A stretch of 64,000 nucleotides of DNA, from NCBI GenBank assembly GCA_963695405.1, contig CAVOGJ010000022.1:1-64000 (forward strand), in the 5' to 3' direction. A program made the translations under genes and the position numbers. How positions within the stretch are numbered: position 1 is the first letter of the stretch; the number at the start of each line of letters is the position of its first letter. Below the pieces are notes generated by a model. It was not told the origin of the DNA. It saw nothing but the letters and a program-made list of their open reading frames with translations, and did no database searches. The DNA is from CAVOGJ01 sp963695405 (GTDB lineage Bacteria > Planctomycetota > Planctomycetia > Pirellulales > Pirellulaceae). This document shows, piece by piece, positions 18,908 to 27,466 of this stretch.

Positions 18908-19358
18908 CTTAACCGGATTCGATGCCGGCAACGTGCAACCCTCTGGAGGTTTTGAACCAATCCCGGCCGGGAAGTACGTTGCCGTCATCACGGACAGCGA
19001 CTGGAAGACCAACAAGGCCGGTACGGGAAGATACCTGGAACTCACGTTCCAGGTCACAGAGGGCGATTACCAGAACCGCCTGCTGTGGGCTCGGCTGAAT
19101 CTCGAACACCCGAAGGCGATCGCCGTGCAGATCGCTAACGCGGATCTCTCCGCCATATGTCGGGCTGTCAACGTGCTCAAACCAAAGGACTCAAGCGAAC
19201 TGCACAATCTACCGCTCGTGATTCACGTGCGTGTCAAGAAGCGTGATGACAACGGGGAGCTTATCAACGAAGCCAAGGGCTATTCAAAGAGGGACACAGC
19301 CGCTCTCGAGAAACCGATCCCATCGTCGGATGACACGCCTCCCTGGATGCGACCCTGA
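18900..19358 (+). CDS. DUF669 family phage protein
   Basis: A 152-aa protein with the DUF669 pattern: 'FEPIPAGKYVAVITDSDW', 'GRYLELTFQVTEGDYQNR' and 'LWARLNLEHPKAIAVQ'. It has an acidic, proline-containing tail ending 'DDTPPWMRP', similar to single-stranded DNA-binding proteins, and members sit in phage recombination/replication modules. The frame looks intact although both neighbours are damaged. It overlaps the ATPase remnant upstream and the RusA gene downstream (start at 19358). Confidence 0.8.
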   Translation: MADLTGFDAGNVQPSGGFEPIPAGKYVAVITDSDWKTNKAGTGRYLELTFQVTEGDYQNRLLWARLNLEHPKAIAVQIANADLSAICRAVNVLKPKDSSELHNLPLVIHVRVKKRDDNGELINEAKGYSKRDTAALEKPIPSSDDTPPWMRP

Positions 19359-19701
19359 TGCTCGAACGAGAACTGCCGTTCCCGCCGTTGCTTAATCATT
19401 ATTGGCGGCGCGTGGAGCGCGGACGCTCATCGGCCGCGGGGGTCGAGCATTCCGAACATCGGTTTGCTCGATCCTTGCGGACAACCGGGTGGAACCATTG
19501 GATGGTCCACTCGAAATTGACATCCGTGTTTATCCTCCGGACCGGCGCCGCCGCGACGTCGACAACCTGCAAAAAGCCTTGCTCGACGCGTTTGAGCACG
19601 GCGGTGCCTACACCGATGACTCGCAGATCGTTCGACTAACGATCGAGAAAGGCGAGCCCGTCGAAGGCGGCAAAACTTTGGTCACCATTCGGAAAGCCTA
19701 G
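19358..19701 (+). pseudogene. RusA-like Holliday junction resolvase, frameshifted
   Basis: The start 'ELPFPPLLNHYWRRV' is in one frame. The remainder is in another: 'GRAFRTSVCSILADN', 'YPPDRRRRDVDNLQKALLDA' and 'GGAYTDDSQIVRL', which carry the RusA acidic residues (RRDxDN...DD). Joining the frames needs one inserted base near 19412, restoring 'WRRVGARTLIGR'. RusA nucleases cut Holliday junctions in phage recombination. The single frameshift could be decay or a sequencing error; decay fits the neighbours better. Confidence 0.82.
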
Positions 19702-20190
19702 ATGTTACTGCGCCCCTACCAGGAGGCGGCCAGAACGGCCGTCTATAACCACCTGCGAACACGCGATGACAATCCGTGCGTGGTCATCCCCACGGGAGGC
19801 GGCATCTGCACGCCCGACCATTTCTTGAATCACGTCTGCTACGAGATTGGCATCCACGAATTGATCGGTGATGGATACCTGTCTCCGCTAGTGACCAAAT
19901 CAGGAATCCACCAGGCCTACACATCGGGACTGCACGTTCGCGGCGGCGAATACGTCGCCGGTGAGGCCGAGTCGCTGATGGACCATGACGACCTGTTCGA
20001 ATCGGCTTGCGCCGAGATCGTGGAACAAACGAGCGACCGGAAATCGGTGCTGATCTTCGCCACGGGAGTCAAACACGGCCGGCATATCGCCCGCGTCCTT
20101 GGCGACCGGCACCGGTCTGAATGCGGATTCAACCTCGTTAACCAAAATCGCCGAGCCGTGGCTGATCGCGTTCGCTGCCACTCTCGGCGA
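19702..20190 (+). pseudogene. DEAD/DEAH helicase with internal deletion
   Basis: The N-terminus 'MLLRPYQEAARTAVYNHL' runs to the Walker A start 'CVVIPTGGG', then jumps at about 19804 to late helicase sequence ('CYEIGIHELIGDGYLSPLV', 'TSDRKSVLIFATGVKHGRHI'). The Walker A lysine-threonine, the DEAD box and the final helicase motifs are missing. Similarity fades around 20150-20190. It starts directly after the RusA stop, completing a phage-like order of ATPase, DUF669, RusA and helicase. Confidence 0.8.
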
Positions 20191-20246
20191 AATGCTGGTG
20201 ACATATGAAGTGTCGCTACGTCAAAGGAAGGCACTCATCATCATAC

Positions 20247-21602
20247 TCATCGAGCGGCGCCATGGTCAGTCTGGCGATACCGCTGTTGAGATCGCGGTAT
20301 TCGCCAAGCTGTCGTCAGGCCATCGAGCCCGCCCGTGGCAACCACCGCGCGGGTTTGAAGCGGGATGGCCCAGGACAGGGGGGCGGCGGCGAAGCCCTCC
20401 CACAATTCGGTTCCGGTTGGGCTGTACCCGGCTGTCACACCCTGCAGGTAGACGCCCCCAAATGGGTTAGAAACATTTGGACCGCCGACTCCTGAAACGA
20501 TCGTCGTACCATCTCCCAGCACGAAAAGCGAATTGGGGATCTCGTCCCCCGTCGTGGCGCGATTGCGCGTGGCCTGCCAACGCAGAATACCATTACGGTC
20601 CATCGCCACGATCCACCAATTCAGGTAGCTCGAGGCCGAGGCGGTTCCGGCTGCCACCAGACTGCCGTTGGGCGCGAGCGCAACCCGGTATCCGGCAGCA
20701 TTGCTGGGCGCCGGCGGACGCGAGTCCGTGCGCCAGAGTCGGGCTCCGGTTGCGCGATTGTAGGCAATCACCGTAAGGTGGTAGGCGATGGCGGGCGTCC
20801 CCGCACCAGTAACGCCCTGACCGGTCACGTAGACCCGAGTGTCGTCCACCACGACATCCCGGCCACCGCCAGCATCGGCGCTGTTGACGAACCATTTCTG
20901 GGCGCCGGTGGCGGCGTCGTGCGCGGCCGTCCGCACGCTGAAGGTCCCCGGCACAAACCCCGTCACGATCAGATCGGCGCCGTCCGGGCTCATCGCCGCC
21001 GAGTTCGCGATGAGCAGGTCCTTGCACGACCCAAGCAACGTGCCCGTAGGGCTGTACTTGAGAATCGTAGCGTCCACATTGGGCCCAACGAAGGATCCGA
21101 CCAGATAGGCGTTCCCTCCGGCGTCGACGATCAGCCGCCCAACGACGCATCCAAGCCCTCCGTAAGTCTGAATGTCGTGGCGCCAGAGCAGCTCGCCGTT
21201 GTTTGAGTAGCGGGCCACGATGGCCTCGTATGGTGTGCCATGGGAATCCACTCTGCGGCCCGCCACGACGAAATCGCCGCCAGGCGCAGCCGCGACCCAA
21301 TTGGCGAGGAGTGTTCCCGGGCCGTTTGGGATGATGTGACTCCAACGAAACGTCCCAGCGGCAGTGTACGACGTCACGACCAGGGTGGGATATCCGGAGA
21401 CGACGACAAGGTTGCCCGTCCTGTCCGAGGCGATACAAACACCGTTTCCGGCTCCAGGGTTGTTCGCGGTCCACGCGACCGGCAGCGTGGTCTGGGCGAC
21501 GGTCTCAACACCTACCAAAAGGCAGAACGCAACGACAAGCCGCAGCGGGCTTGATCTCCGCAGCACAGCGGTGCGCGCGATCGAACAAACAGGAGCTCGC
21601 AT
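20247..21602 (-). CDS. Exported beta-propeller (PQQ/SBBP-like) repeat protein
   Basis: A 451-aa protein from the ATG at 21602, chosen because a signal peptide follows ('SPLRLVVAFCLLVGVETVAQ'); the frame is open to 22088 but the extra part looks non-coding. The mature part has repeats such as 'VIDxxGNAYLVGSF', 'DATILKYSPTGTLLGS' and 'TGARLWRTDSRPP', the pattern of quinoprotein/SBBP propeller blades. The end ('SQQRYRQTDHGAAR') is polar and its 3' edge meets the decayed phage module, so the C-terminus may be truncated. The substrate is unknown. The 22-bp 'RBS' area shows only a weak 'GGAAATCC'. Confidence 0.65.
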   Translation of the reverse strand: MRAPVCSIARTAVLRRSSPLRLVVAFCLLVGVETVAQTTLPVAWTANNPGAGNGVCIASDRTGNLVVVSGYPTLVVTSYTAAGTFRWSHIIPNGPGTLLANWVAAAPGGDFVVAGRRVDSHGTPYEAIVARYSNNGELLWRHDIQTYGGLGCVVGRLIVDAGGNAYLVGSFVGPNVDATILKYSPTGTLLGSCKDLLIANSAAMSPDGADLIVTGFVPGTFSVRTAAHDAATGAQKWFVNSADAGGGRDVVVDDTRVYVTGQGVTGAGTPAIAYHLTVIAYNRATGARLWRTDSRPPAPSNAAGYRVALAPNGSLVAAGTASASSYLNWWIVAMDRNGILRWQATRNRATTGDEIPNSLFVLGDGTTIVSGVGGPNVSNPFGGVYLQGVTAGYSPTGTELWEGFAAAPLSWAIPLQTRAVVATGGLDGLTTAWRIPRSQQRYRQTDHGAAR

Positions 21603-21953
21603 GGTCAAGCGTCCAAAAATGAGAGTGGATTTCCTCAAACAGGTATAGTCGAAATAACCCAACATGTCCGCCACGGAAAATTCCGGGGGAATGGTGACAG
21701 TCCAGACTGACTTGACGAGTGTCGCCGGGCGAAGCGACGATGTCGACGACCAGTGCCGTGTCCGGCAGCACGTATGACTAACATCATGCAGCTTGTGCGG
21801 AAGTACGGCGACGGCATTTGGCGGCCTACGAGTGATCGCGTTCGTGACCCAAGTCGAACCGCCTGAGTCACGAAAGTGAGTTTGGAACATTATCACGACG
21901 GAACCCGCTAGGATGGCCCGACCGACGTGCGCAAAGGCAGTCAATAAATAACG

Positions 21954-21995
21954 CCACTCCCAAGAACGCCACTCCCAAAACGCCACTCCCAAGAC
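21954..21995. repeat. 15-bp tandem repeat, three copies
   Basis: Unit 'aacgccactcccaag', three near-exact copies, ~157 bp upstream of an intact REP-type transposase start. The remainder of the gene-free stretch 21603-22151 has no other gene I can support. Confidence 0.9.
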
Positions 21996-22151
21996 ACGGA
22001 CTTTTTCGGGGATACGTAGGCGGTTTGGATAGGATTCACACGCGTTCGTCAGAAAAGTCGCGCATGTTCCCTGACCGGGCGTTGCCACATATACTCATAT
22101 ACATTACTATACGTATGTTCTCATTCGCGCCGGACCGCGGGAGGCCTTGCC

Positions 22152-23198
22152 ATGCCAGCCAAGCCACGTTCTGAGGTATTCGATCCGGACGAAGTTGGCG
22201 TCTATCATTGTTGGAATCGGGTGGTGCGAAAACGGCATCTGTTTGGCTTCGATATCCTGACAGGCATCGACTACGGCTATCGAAAGCACTGGCTAAGAGA
22301 CCGACTCAAACAGTTGGCCGGTTCCATGGCCGTGGAGGTCCTCGACTATGCGATTCTCGATAACCATTTACACGTGGTCTTGAGAACCCGGCCCGACATC
22401 GTGAAAAGCTGGTCCGACGAGGAGGTGGCTCGAAGGTGGTGGTATGTGTGCCCAGCCCGCAAGAATGAGGATGGTTCAATTCCCGATCCCAAGCCGTGTG
22501 AAATCGGACTTTACGTACAGCAGGCAGACGAATTCCGCAAACGGCTGTCGGATATTTCCTGGATGATGCGGCTGGCGTGTCAGCCGATTGCCCGCCGAGC
22601 GAACCGGGAAGACGACGTGGACGGTCGCTTTTTCGCCAAGCGTTTTGAGTGCGAGCGGTTAGAGTCGTGGGAGGACATGTTGGCCTGCAGCATTTACGTC
22701 GATTTGAACTGGATCCGTGCTGGCATCGCAGAGACTCCGGAAGAGTCGTTCTACACTTCCGCGTGTGATCGCATCCGCGCCCGCTGGCAGCGAGCTGGGC
22801 ACGAGTTGGGGACATCGGCGGGTATGCCGACGGAGTCGGAAGAGCCCGACGCGTGGCTGGCACCGATTTTTCTCGACGAACGGGCCGACGCCTACGGTGA
22901 GTACATAGAGACAGGGGCGGCGGACGGCACCGAGGTACGGCCGAGGCACAATCCGCCTCGCTCATCCCGCATTTCCAACAAGGGGTTCTTACCCGCTACA
23001 CTCGATCAGTATCTGACGCTGCTCGATACGCTGGGACGAATGTTGCGTCAGGGGAAGCGGGGCACCATCCCATCGAACGCGATGCCGCTACTCGAGCGAC
23101 TGAACGTAGAGACGAACCACTGGCTCGAATCGCTGTGGAGTCTCTTTCAACATGACCGCTTGGCCGAACGACGCCAAGTGGTGACTGGCCACGGCTGA
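22152..23198 (+). CDS. REP-associated (Y1) tyrosine transposase, large planctomycete type
   Basis: A 348-aa protein of the transposase family related to IS200/RAYT. The N-terminus 'EVFDPDEVGVYHCWNRVVR' and the HUH-type 'LDNHLHVVLRTRPDIV' (residues ~73-88) are characteristic. Also seen are 'SWSDEEVARRWW', 'MRLACQPIARRANRE', 'GRFFAKRFECERL' and 'ACSIYVDLNWIRAGIAETPE', the last being the typical C-terminal block with the tyrosine. A ribosome site 'gggagg' precedes the ATG at 22152. The gene looks intact. RAYTs are usually single copy and mobilise short REP palindromes rather than themselves; tandem phrase arrays flank it on both sides. Confidence 0.9.
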   Translation: MPAKPRSEVFDPDEVGVYHCWNRVVRKRHLFGFDILTGIDYGYRKHWLRDRLKQLAGSMAVEVLDYAILDNHLHVVLRTRPDIVKSWSDEEVARRWWYVCPARKNEDGSIPDPKPCEIGLYVQQADEFRKRLSDISWMMRLACQPIARRANREDDVDGRFFAKRFECERLESWEDMLACSIYVDLNWIRAGIAETPEESFYTSACDRIRARWQRAGHELGTSAGMPTESEEPDAWLAPIFLDERADAYGEYIETGAADGTEVRPRHNPPRSSRISNKGFLPATLDQYLTLLDTLGRMLRQGKRGTIPSNAMPLLERLNVETNHWLESLWSLFQHDRLAERRQVVTGHG

Positions 23199-23369
23199 CG
23201 GTGCGGAACCGCCGGATTCTCGACATGTTTCCCTGGTCGTCTGCTTCGCAGTACGAACGGACCCCATGCTAATCAAGCCTCAGCGCGTGGCCTACGGAGA
23301 ACACGCGCGACAGACGCTGTTCATCACCGTCTGATCACCTTGCTTGCGATCGTGGATCGACGCTGACTC

Positions 23370-23668
23370 GGTGGGCAGCCCAAAGCAAATCTTCCCAAAC
23401 CACCCACACTTCCCCCCCAAAGTCTGTGTCTTGTTTAACGGTTGTGGTCAACGCGTCGGTGGGCAGCCCAAAGCAAATCTTCCCAAACCACCCACACTTC
23501 CCCCCCAAGGTCTGTGTCTTGTTTAACGGTCTGTGTCTTGTTTAACGGTCTGTGTCTTGTTTAACGGTTTGTGTCTTGTTTAACGGTTTTGTTTAACGGT
23601 TCTTCCCCCCCAAGGTCTGTGTCTTGTTTAACGGTTTTGTTTAACGGTTTGTTTAACGTTTTGTTTAA
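23370..23668. repeat. Nested tandem repeat region downstream of the transposase
   Basis: Two 88-bp copies begin at 23370 and 23458 ('ggtgggcagcccaaagcaaa...'). Each ends in 'tctgtgtcttgtttaacggt'. After the second, a ~19-bp unit 'ctgtgtcttgtttaacggt' is repeated several times to about 23580. Shorter fragments such as 'tttgtttaacggt' follow, and one more 'cttcccccccaagg' junction copy lies at ~23603. It starts ~170 bp after the transposase stop. Confidence 0.92.
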
Positions 23669-23699
23669 CGTTTCGTTGCTCAAACCTGCCCGTTTGTTG

Positions 23700-24338
23700 G
23701 GGCTGCGGCGGCACGCCATTACTTTAAGTCCGCACAAATACAGGAAGCTTGTTGCTGATCCCACAAATCGGATCCCGCCGCGACCCGCAGGTCGGCGTAG
23801 AGTCCGCGACTGCCTGCGGGCCGGATCGCGGAGCGATCCGCAACCATGTCGCTGACCGCTCCGCGGTCAGACCGTGGTGGTGGAACGTATGACGTGCAGC
23901 AGGCGAACGACGCAGCTTGAGGGCTGCAACTCGCGTTCGTTGCATGGATTTACACGTGGTGCAGTTTCAGTTATTGGACGACAATCAACGTCTGCCGTCT
24001 TTTGGCAATTGAGGTAAGGGCTCAGATCAAGTCGCGATCCCTGGGGAGTAACCGGCTTGAGCCTTTCCCGTGGCCGCGGCTTACGAAACCGCCCGAGTGA
24101 AAAGAAGGCAGGTGTCATTTCCTCCTTCCGTTGGCCCATGTGTTCTTTCTCCCGGAGGAACTTGAATCCGTATGAGCAAAGCGGCGAGTTGACCGCGCGA
24201 CGGAATCACATCGCGGACTACCATAACCACGCGCGGAAGATGTCTACTTTGTTGCGAATCGGGAATCCTTGAGATCGCACCGTGCTGGCTGGCTCACCTG
24301 ACCATCGAGTCCACCCTGGCATGACTCACTTCGATCAT
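23700..24338. other. Gene-free stretch with inverted repeat and dispersed element
   Basis: No gene is supported. Around 23768-23845 lie interleaved inverted repeats ('cgcgacccgcaggtcgg' region against 'gcctgcgggccggatcgcgg'), which could form a strong hairpin. At 24100-24124 is the single copy of the 'gaaggcaggtgtcatttcctc' element that is tandemly repeated at 6397-6471. Confidence 0.6.
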
Positions 24339-25655
24339 TCACTGCGGAGCGCGCAGAATCGGGTCGATCTTCGCCGCTCGACTGGCCGGATACCAACCAC
24401 TCAGCAAGCTGACGGCTACCGCGTAGGCGACCACCGCAACCAGTAACCAGGTCGGAAAGCGAAATACGGCCAGCGGCCCCTCGACTCCTTGCTGCTGGGC
24501 GTAAGTATTTGCGGCCCACTGCAGGAACCAGCAAACGATACGGGCCAAGGCCAATCCGCCCAGTCCTCCGATCAATCCCACCATCGCCGCCTCGGTCAAA
24601 AACATGATACGGATGTCGCCGGTCGACGCACCGAGCGTCTTGTAAATACCAATCTCCTGGGTGCGTTCGATAACGGCCATCAACAGAGTATTGAGAATTC
24701 CTAGTCCTCCGACCAAGAGGGCGACAGTACCTACCGAGGCGAGCAGCACCTCGAGAAACACAAAGAACTTTCTCATGTCTTGCAGTTTGTCCAGCAAGGA
24801 TTCGGCCCGCAGCCCCATTTTGCGGATGGTGTCCTGGACCCGGTACACGTCCTGGGGGCGTTCGACACGGACGATCACCATGGTGTACTCGTCGGCCGCA
24901 TTGCTTTGCGATCGCATCCGGTGGAGGTTTCTCTCGAATAGCGTGCCGGGCAAATCCCGCATCAGGTCCACCGGCAGCAACACGGCATCGCCCCCAAGGT
25001 TGGTGGCGAAACTCGGCGGGCGATAAACCCCGGCAATCGTGACTGACGTGGTCGCGTCGTGAAAACCAAACTGATCGTCTCCCTGCCGGACTAATCCGGC
25101 CGCTTGCAGTTGTAGCATTTGGCCAATCGCCGCTGGGGCCGATTCCAAGTTGAGCTGCTGCACCAGCTTTTCGCCGATGATCACCTGTGGTCGCTTGTCG
25201 AGCGAGAAGAAATCTCCAGCAATGAGCAGCTCGTCGAAGTATCCCAGCAACGAGGCCTCTCGCGGCAGGCCAATAGCGTAGGATTCGCACTGCCTGTCAT
25301 CTTGGATTAACCGGACCTGCGATAACCGCAAGTCCGGATAGGCATAATCCACACCCTCCAATTGCTCCAGTCGATCGACCATCGCCTCATCCAGGACGGG
25401 AGCACTTGCCGGTGACCGGTGATCCGACCCATTCGCTTTCTGGTCTGCGCTCGGAGGTCGGACTTCGATGTTATTGAGCAGTCCCAACTTCTGAATTGGC
25501 GCTTCGACTTGTTCCCGCAAGCCGATCACGAGCGAAACCATGGACACCAATGCCCCGCTGGCAATGGAAATACCCGCGACGGTTAGTAACGTCCGAATGG
25601 GGGAACGTGCAACGTTTTCCAGCGAGTAGCGGATCAATTCCCACGTGCGCCGCAT
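24339..25655 (-). CDS. ABC transporter permease, MacB/FtsX type
   Basis: A 438-aa permease: N-terminal membrane helix ('RTLLTVAGISIASGALVSMV'), a large extracytoplasmic domain of about 230 aa, then three membrane helices with 'ERTQEIGIYKTLGASTGDIR' and 'LSGWYPASRAAKIDPILRAP', the classic MacB/LolC C-terminal signature. These proteins act as mechanotransmission exporters of peptides, drugs or lipoproteins. It lies 20 bp after the ATPase gene and is read with it. No membrane-fusion subunit is found nearby, so the system may be a two-component one. Confidence 0.9.
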   Translation of the reverse strand: MRRTWELIRYSLENVARSPIRTLLTVAGISIASGALVSMVSLVIGLREQVEAPIQKLGLLNNIEVRPPSADQKANGSDHRSPASAPVLDEAMVDRLEQLEGVDYAYPDLRLSQVRLIQDDRQCESYAIGLPREASLLGYFDELLIAGDFFSLDKRPQVIIGEKLVQQLNLESAPAAIGQMLQLQAAGLVRQGDDQFGFHDATTSVTIAGVYRPPSFATNLGGDAVLLPVDLMRDLPGTLFERNLHRMRSQSNAADEYTMVIVRVERPQDVYRVQDTIRKMGLRAESLLDKLQDMRKFFVFLEVLLASVGTVALLVGGLGILNTLLMAVIERTQEIGIYKTLGASTGDIRIMFLTEAAMVGLIGGLGGLALARIVCWFLQWAANTYAQQQGVEGPLAVFRFPTWLLVAVVAYAVAVSLLSGWYPASRAAKIDPILRAPQ

Positions 25656-25675
25656 GTTGTTTTATTCCCGTGCGT

Positions 25676-26377
25676 TCAATCAGACTCGACTGGTGCATTC
25701 ACGAACTGCCCATCGTGCATGCGGATCAGCCGATCACAATACTGGGCAACCAGCGCCTCGTCGTGCGTAACCATGATGATTGAGCATTGCGTCTCAGCAC
25801 GGATGTCCATCAGTAGTCGAAGCAACCGCTGAGCTGTTGACTGATCCAAATTGCCGGTCGGTTCGTCGGTCAAGAGAATCTTGGGGCGATGCACGATGGC
25901 CCTGGCGATAGAGACTCGCTGCTGTTCGCCGCCACTTAGCTGTTTGGGTTTGTGCCGCATTCGATGCCCCAACCCGACGCGACCCAGTGCCTGGGCAGCC
26001 AGCTGATCTCGCTGCGCTCCGTGCGTACCACGAAAGGTCAGGGCCAGGGCCACGTTTTGTTCTGCCGTTAAGCTTGGCACGAGAAAAAACGATTGAAAGA
26101 CAATTCCCACGACATTGCGACGGAAGAGCGTTCGCTGGTGCTCGGTCATGTGGCTGACTGTCTGTCCCGCGACACACACCATTCCGCTGCTGGGAGTGTC
26201 CAGTCCACCGAGCAAATGCAGCAGCGTCGATTTTCCCGAACCGCTCACACCGACGATTCCCACGAACTCGCCTGCGGCGACAGTTAGATTCACGTCCTGT
26301 ACAGCATGCACCAGCGACTCGCCCAAGCGGTAAGTTCGGGAAAGGTGGCTGGCGTGAATCACCGCTTCGCTCGTCAT
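25676..26377 (-). CDS. ABC transporter ATP-binding protein, MacB/LolD type
   Basis: A 233-aa ATPase with Walker A 'GVSGSGKST', Q-loop region 'NVVGIVFQSFFLVPSLTAEQ', signature 'LSGGEQQRVSIARAI', Walker B 'ILLTDEPTGNLD' and H-loop 'IIMVTHDEALV'. The 'TDEPTGNLD' form is typical of the LolD/MacB/FtsE group. It is the first gene of the pair with the permease and powers it from the cytoplasm. Confidence 0.95.
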   Translation of the reverse strand: MTSEAVIHASHLSRTYRLGESLVHAVQDVNLTVAAGEFVGIVGVSGSGKSTLLHLLGGLDTPSSGMVCVAGQTVSHMTEHQRTLFRRNVVGIVFQSFFLVPSLTAEQNVALALTFRGTHGAQRDQLAAQALGRVGLGHRMRHKPKQLSGGEQQRVSIARAIVHRPKILLTDEPTGNLDQSTAQRLLRLLMDIRAETQCSIIMVTHDEALVAQYCDRLIRMHDGQFVNAPVESD

Positions 26378-26689
26378 GGTCTTGTGTTACGCACCCGGGG
26401 AGTCGAATGTTCTGTCGGCCTCTCCGCATTTTTTGTCCCGCCGACACCTCCATTTCGCCCGATTCCGCGTAACGGTCGATGCGTCGGAGGGCAAGTGTAC
26501 AAATCCACGCGACGGTGCATTCGTGTCGGATCGTGTGAGCTCGACTGCCTGACCCTTGCAGACGACAGGCGAATCACTGATCGAGATGCTCATCACATCC
26601 GTGGTATGAACTTAGACACCAAGCGAACGGTTGTTCAAGCAGGCGCGGATGTTTTTTTTCAAGGAAGTCGCCTCACGCTGCTCTTGAAT
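26378..26689. other. Intergenic region
   Basis: Upstream region of the ABC operon, ~310 bp. I see no gene, repeat or clear promoter. Confidence 0.5.
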
Positions 26690-27356
26690 AGCCCTTCCTC
26701 CCTGCCATGACGCCAAATATTACTTTCAGGTCGCGCTTCAGCTGCGGGTCGCGCGACGGCAACCGTGTCAGGCGACGAGTCCGATGGCTCATGGTCTGCG
26801 CACGTGTCAGGCCAGGCGGAAGCGATCACTCTCGAAGGGTGGAAGTTGCGATGCGCCGACTGAGCCAAGCGGCCGCAGCCCGGGCGATGCGTCGGCTGCC
26901 CCGTCGTGCGAGAATCGCTACATTCACGTGGAATTCGTCACGGGCCGCCGCAAACACGGACTCGACACACGCCACTTTTCATGTCCAAAGTTGGGGAGCC
27001 TCGTCAGCGAACCGGGGCCATTTCAACTCCTTGCGGATTTTGTTGACAAGCGGTGGGATACCCAGCAACCGGCCGTGTGCCGTCTTCTCGAAAGGGCTTT
27101 CTGGAGCCGACTCGAACCCCTGCTGCACATAGCGTCTGTAGGCCAAAGGCCGGCGAGTGCGGAGGAAGAGATGAAAATGATTCGGCATGAACACAAACGA
27201 GATCAACTCCCATCCCCAACGGACGACAGGGTCTTCGAGCTACTCCAGCAGCTTCTGGCAGCCAGCCTCATCTCGAAAGATGGCCTGCCGCGAATTGCCA
27301 CGCGACATGGCATGATCGATTGCGCCGGGATATTCAATGCTAAACGGGCGAGCCAC
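26690..27356 (-). pseudogene. Second REP-type transposase, inactivated
   Basis: From a GTG at 27356 the frame reads 'VARPFSIEYPGAIDHAMSRG', the usual start of an IS200-like transposase. An in-frame TAG at codon 39 (27242-27240) follows, then the HUH block 'FVFMPNHFHLFLRTRRP' and 'YVQQGFESAPESPFEKTAHG', ending at 26979. The region between the HUH block and 'VQQGFE' is much shorter than in intact relatives, so there is also an internal deletion. In a shifted frame further on, 'VAILARRGSRRIARAAAAWL' matches the C-terminal helix-turn-helix part, down to about 26690. It is of a different subgroup from the transposase at 22152. Confidence 0.82.
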
Positions 27357-27375
27357 GCGGGTGGGTGACACTGCC

Positions 27376-27466
27376 CACAAACAAACAACAAGGCCTGACC
27401 CCACGTCACCGCCAAACAAACAACAAGGCCTGACCCCACGTCACTGACCTTCCCCACGTCACCGCG
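27376..27466. repeat. 35-bp tandem repeat, two copies plus a partial third
   Basis: Two copies of a 35-bp unit containing 'caacaaggcctgacccc' and 'acgtcac' (aligned points at 27390 and 27425), followed by a partial copy 'ccccacgtcaccgcg' at 27452-27466. It begins ~20 bp upstream of the dead transposase's start. The partial copy includes the stop codon of the M42 peptidase gene that ends at 27459. Confidence 0.9.

Noticed and set aside
21603..22088. Upstream extension of the beta-propeller gene
   Set aside because: The frame is open, but it covers tandem-repeat DNA and low-quality residues before a clear signal peptide; the ATG at 21602 is the better start.
23561..23764. Open frame with repeated 'LNKTVKQDT'
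   Set aside because: It is a translation of the nested tandem repeats, not a protein.
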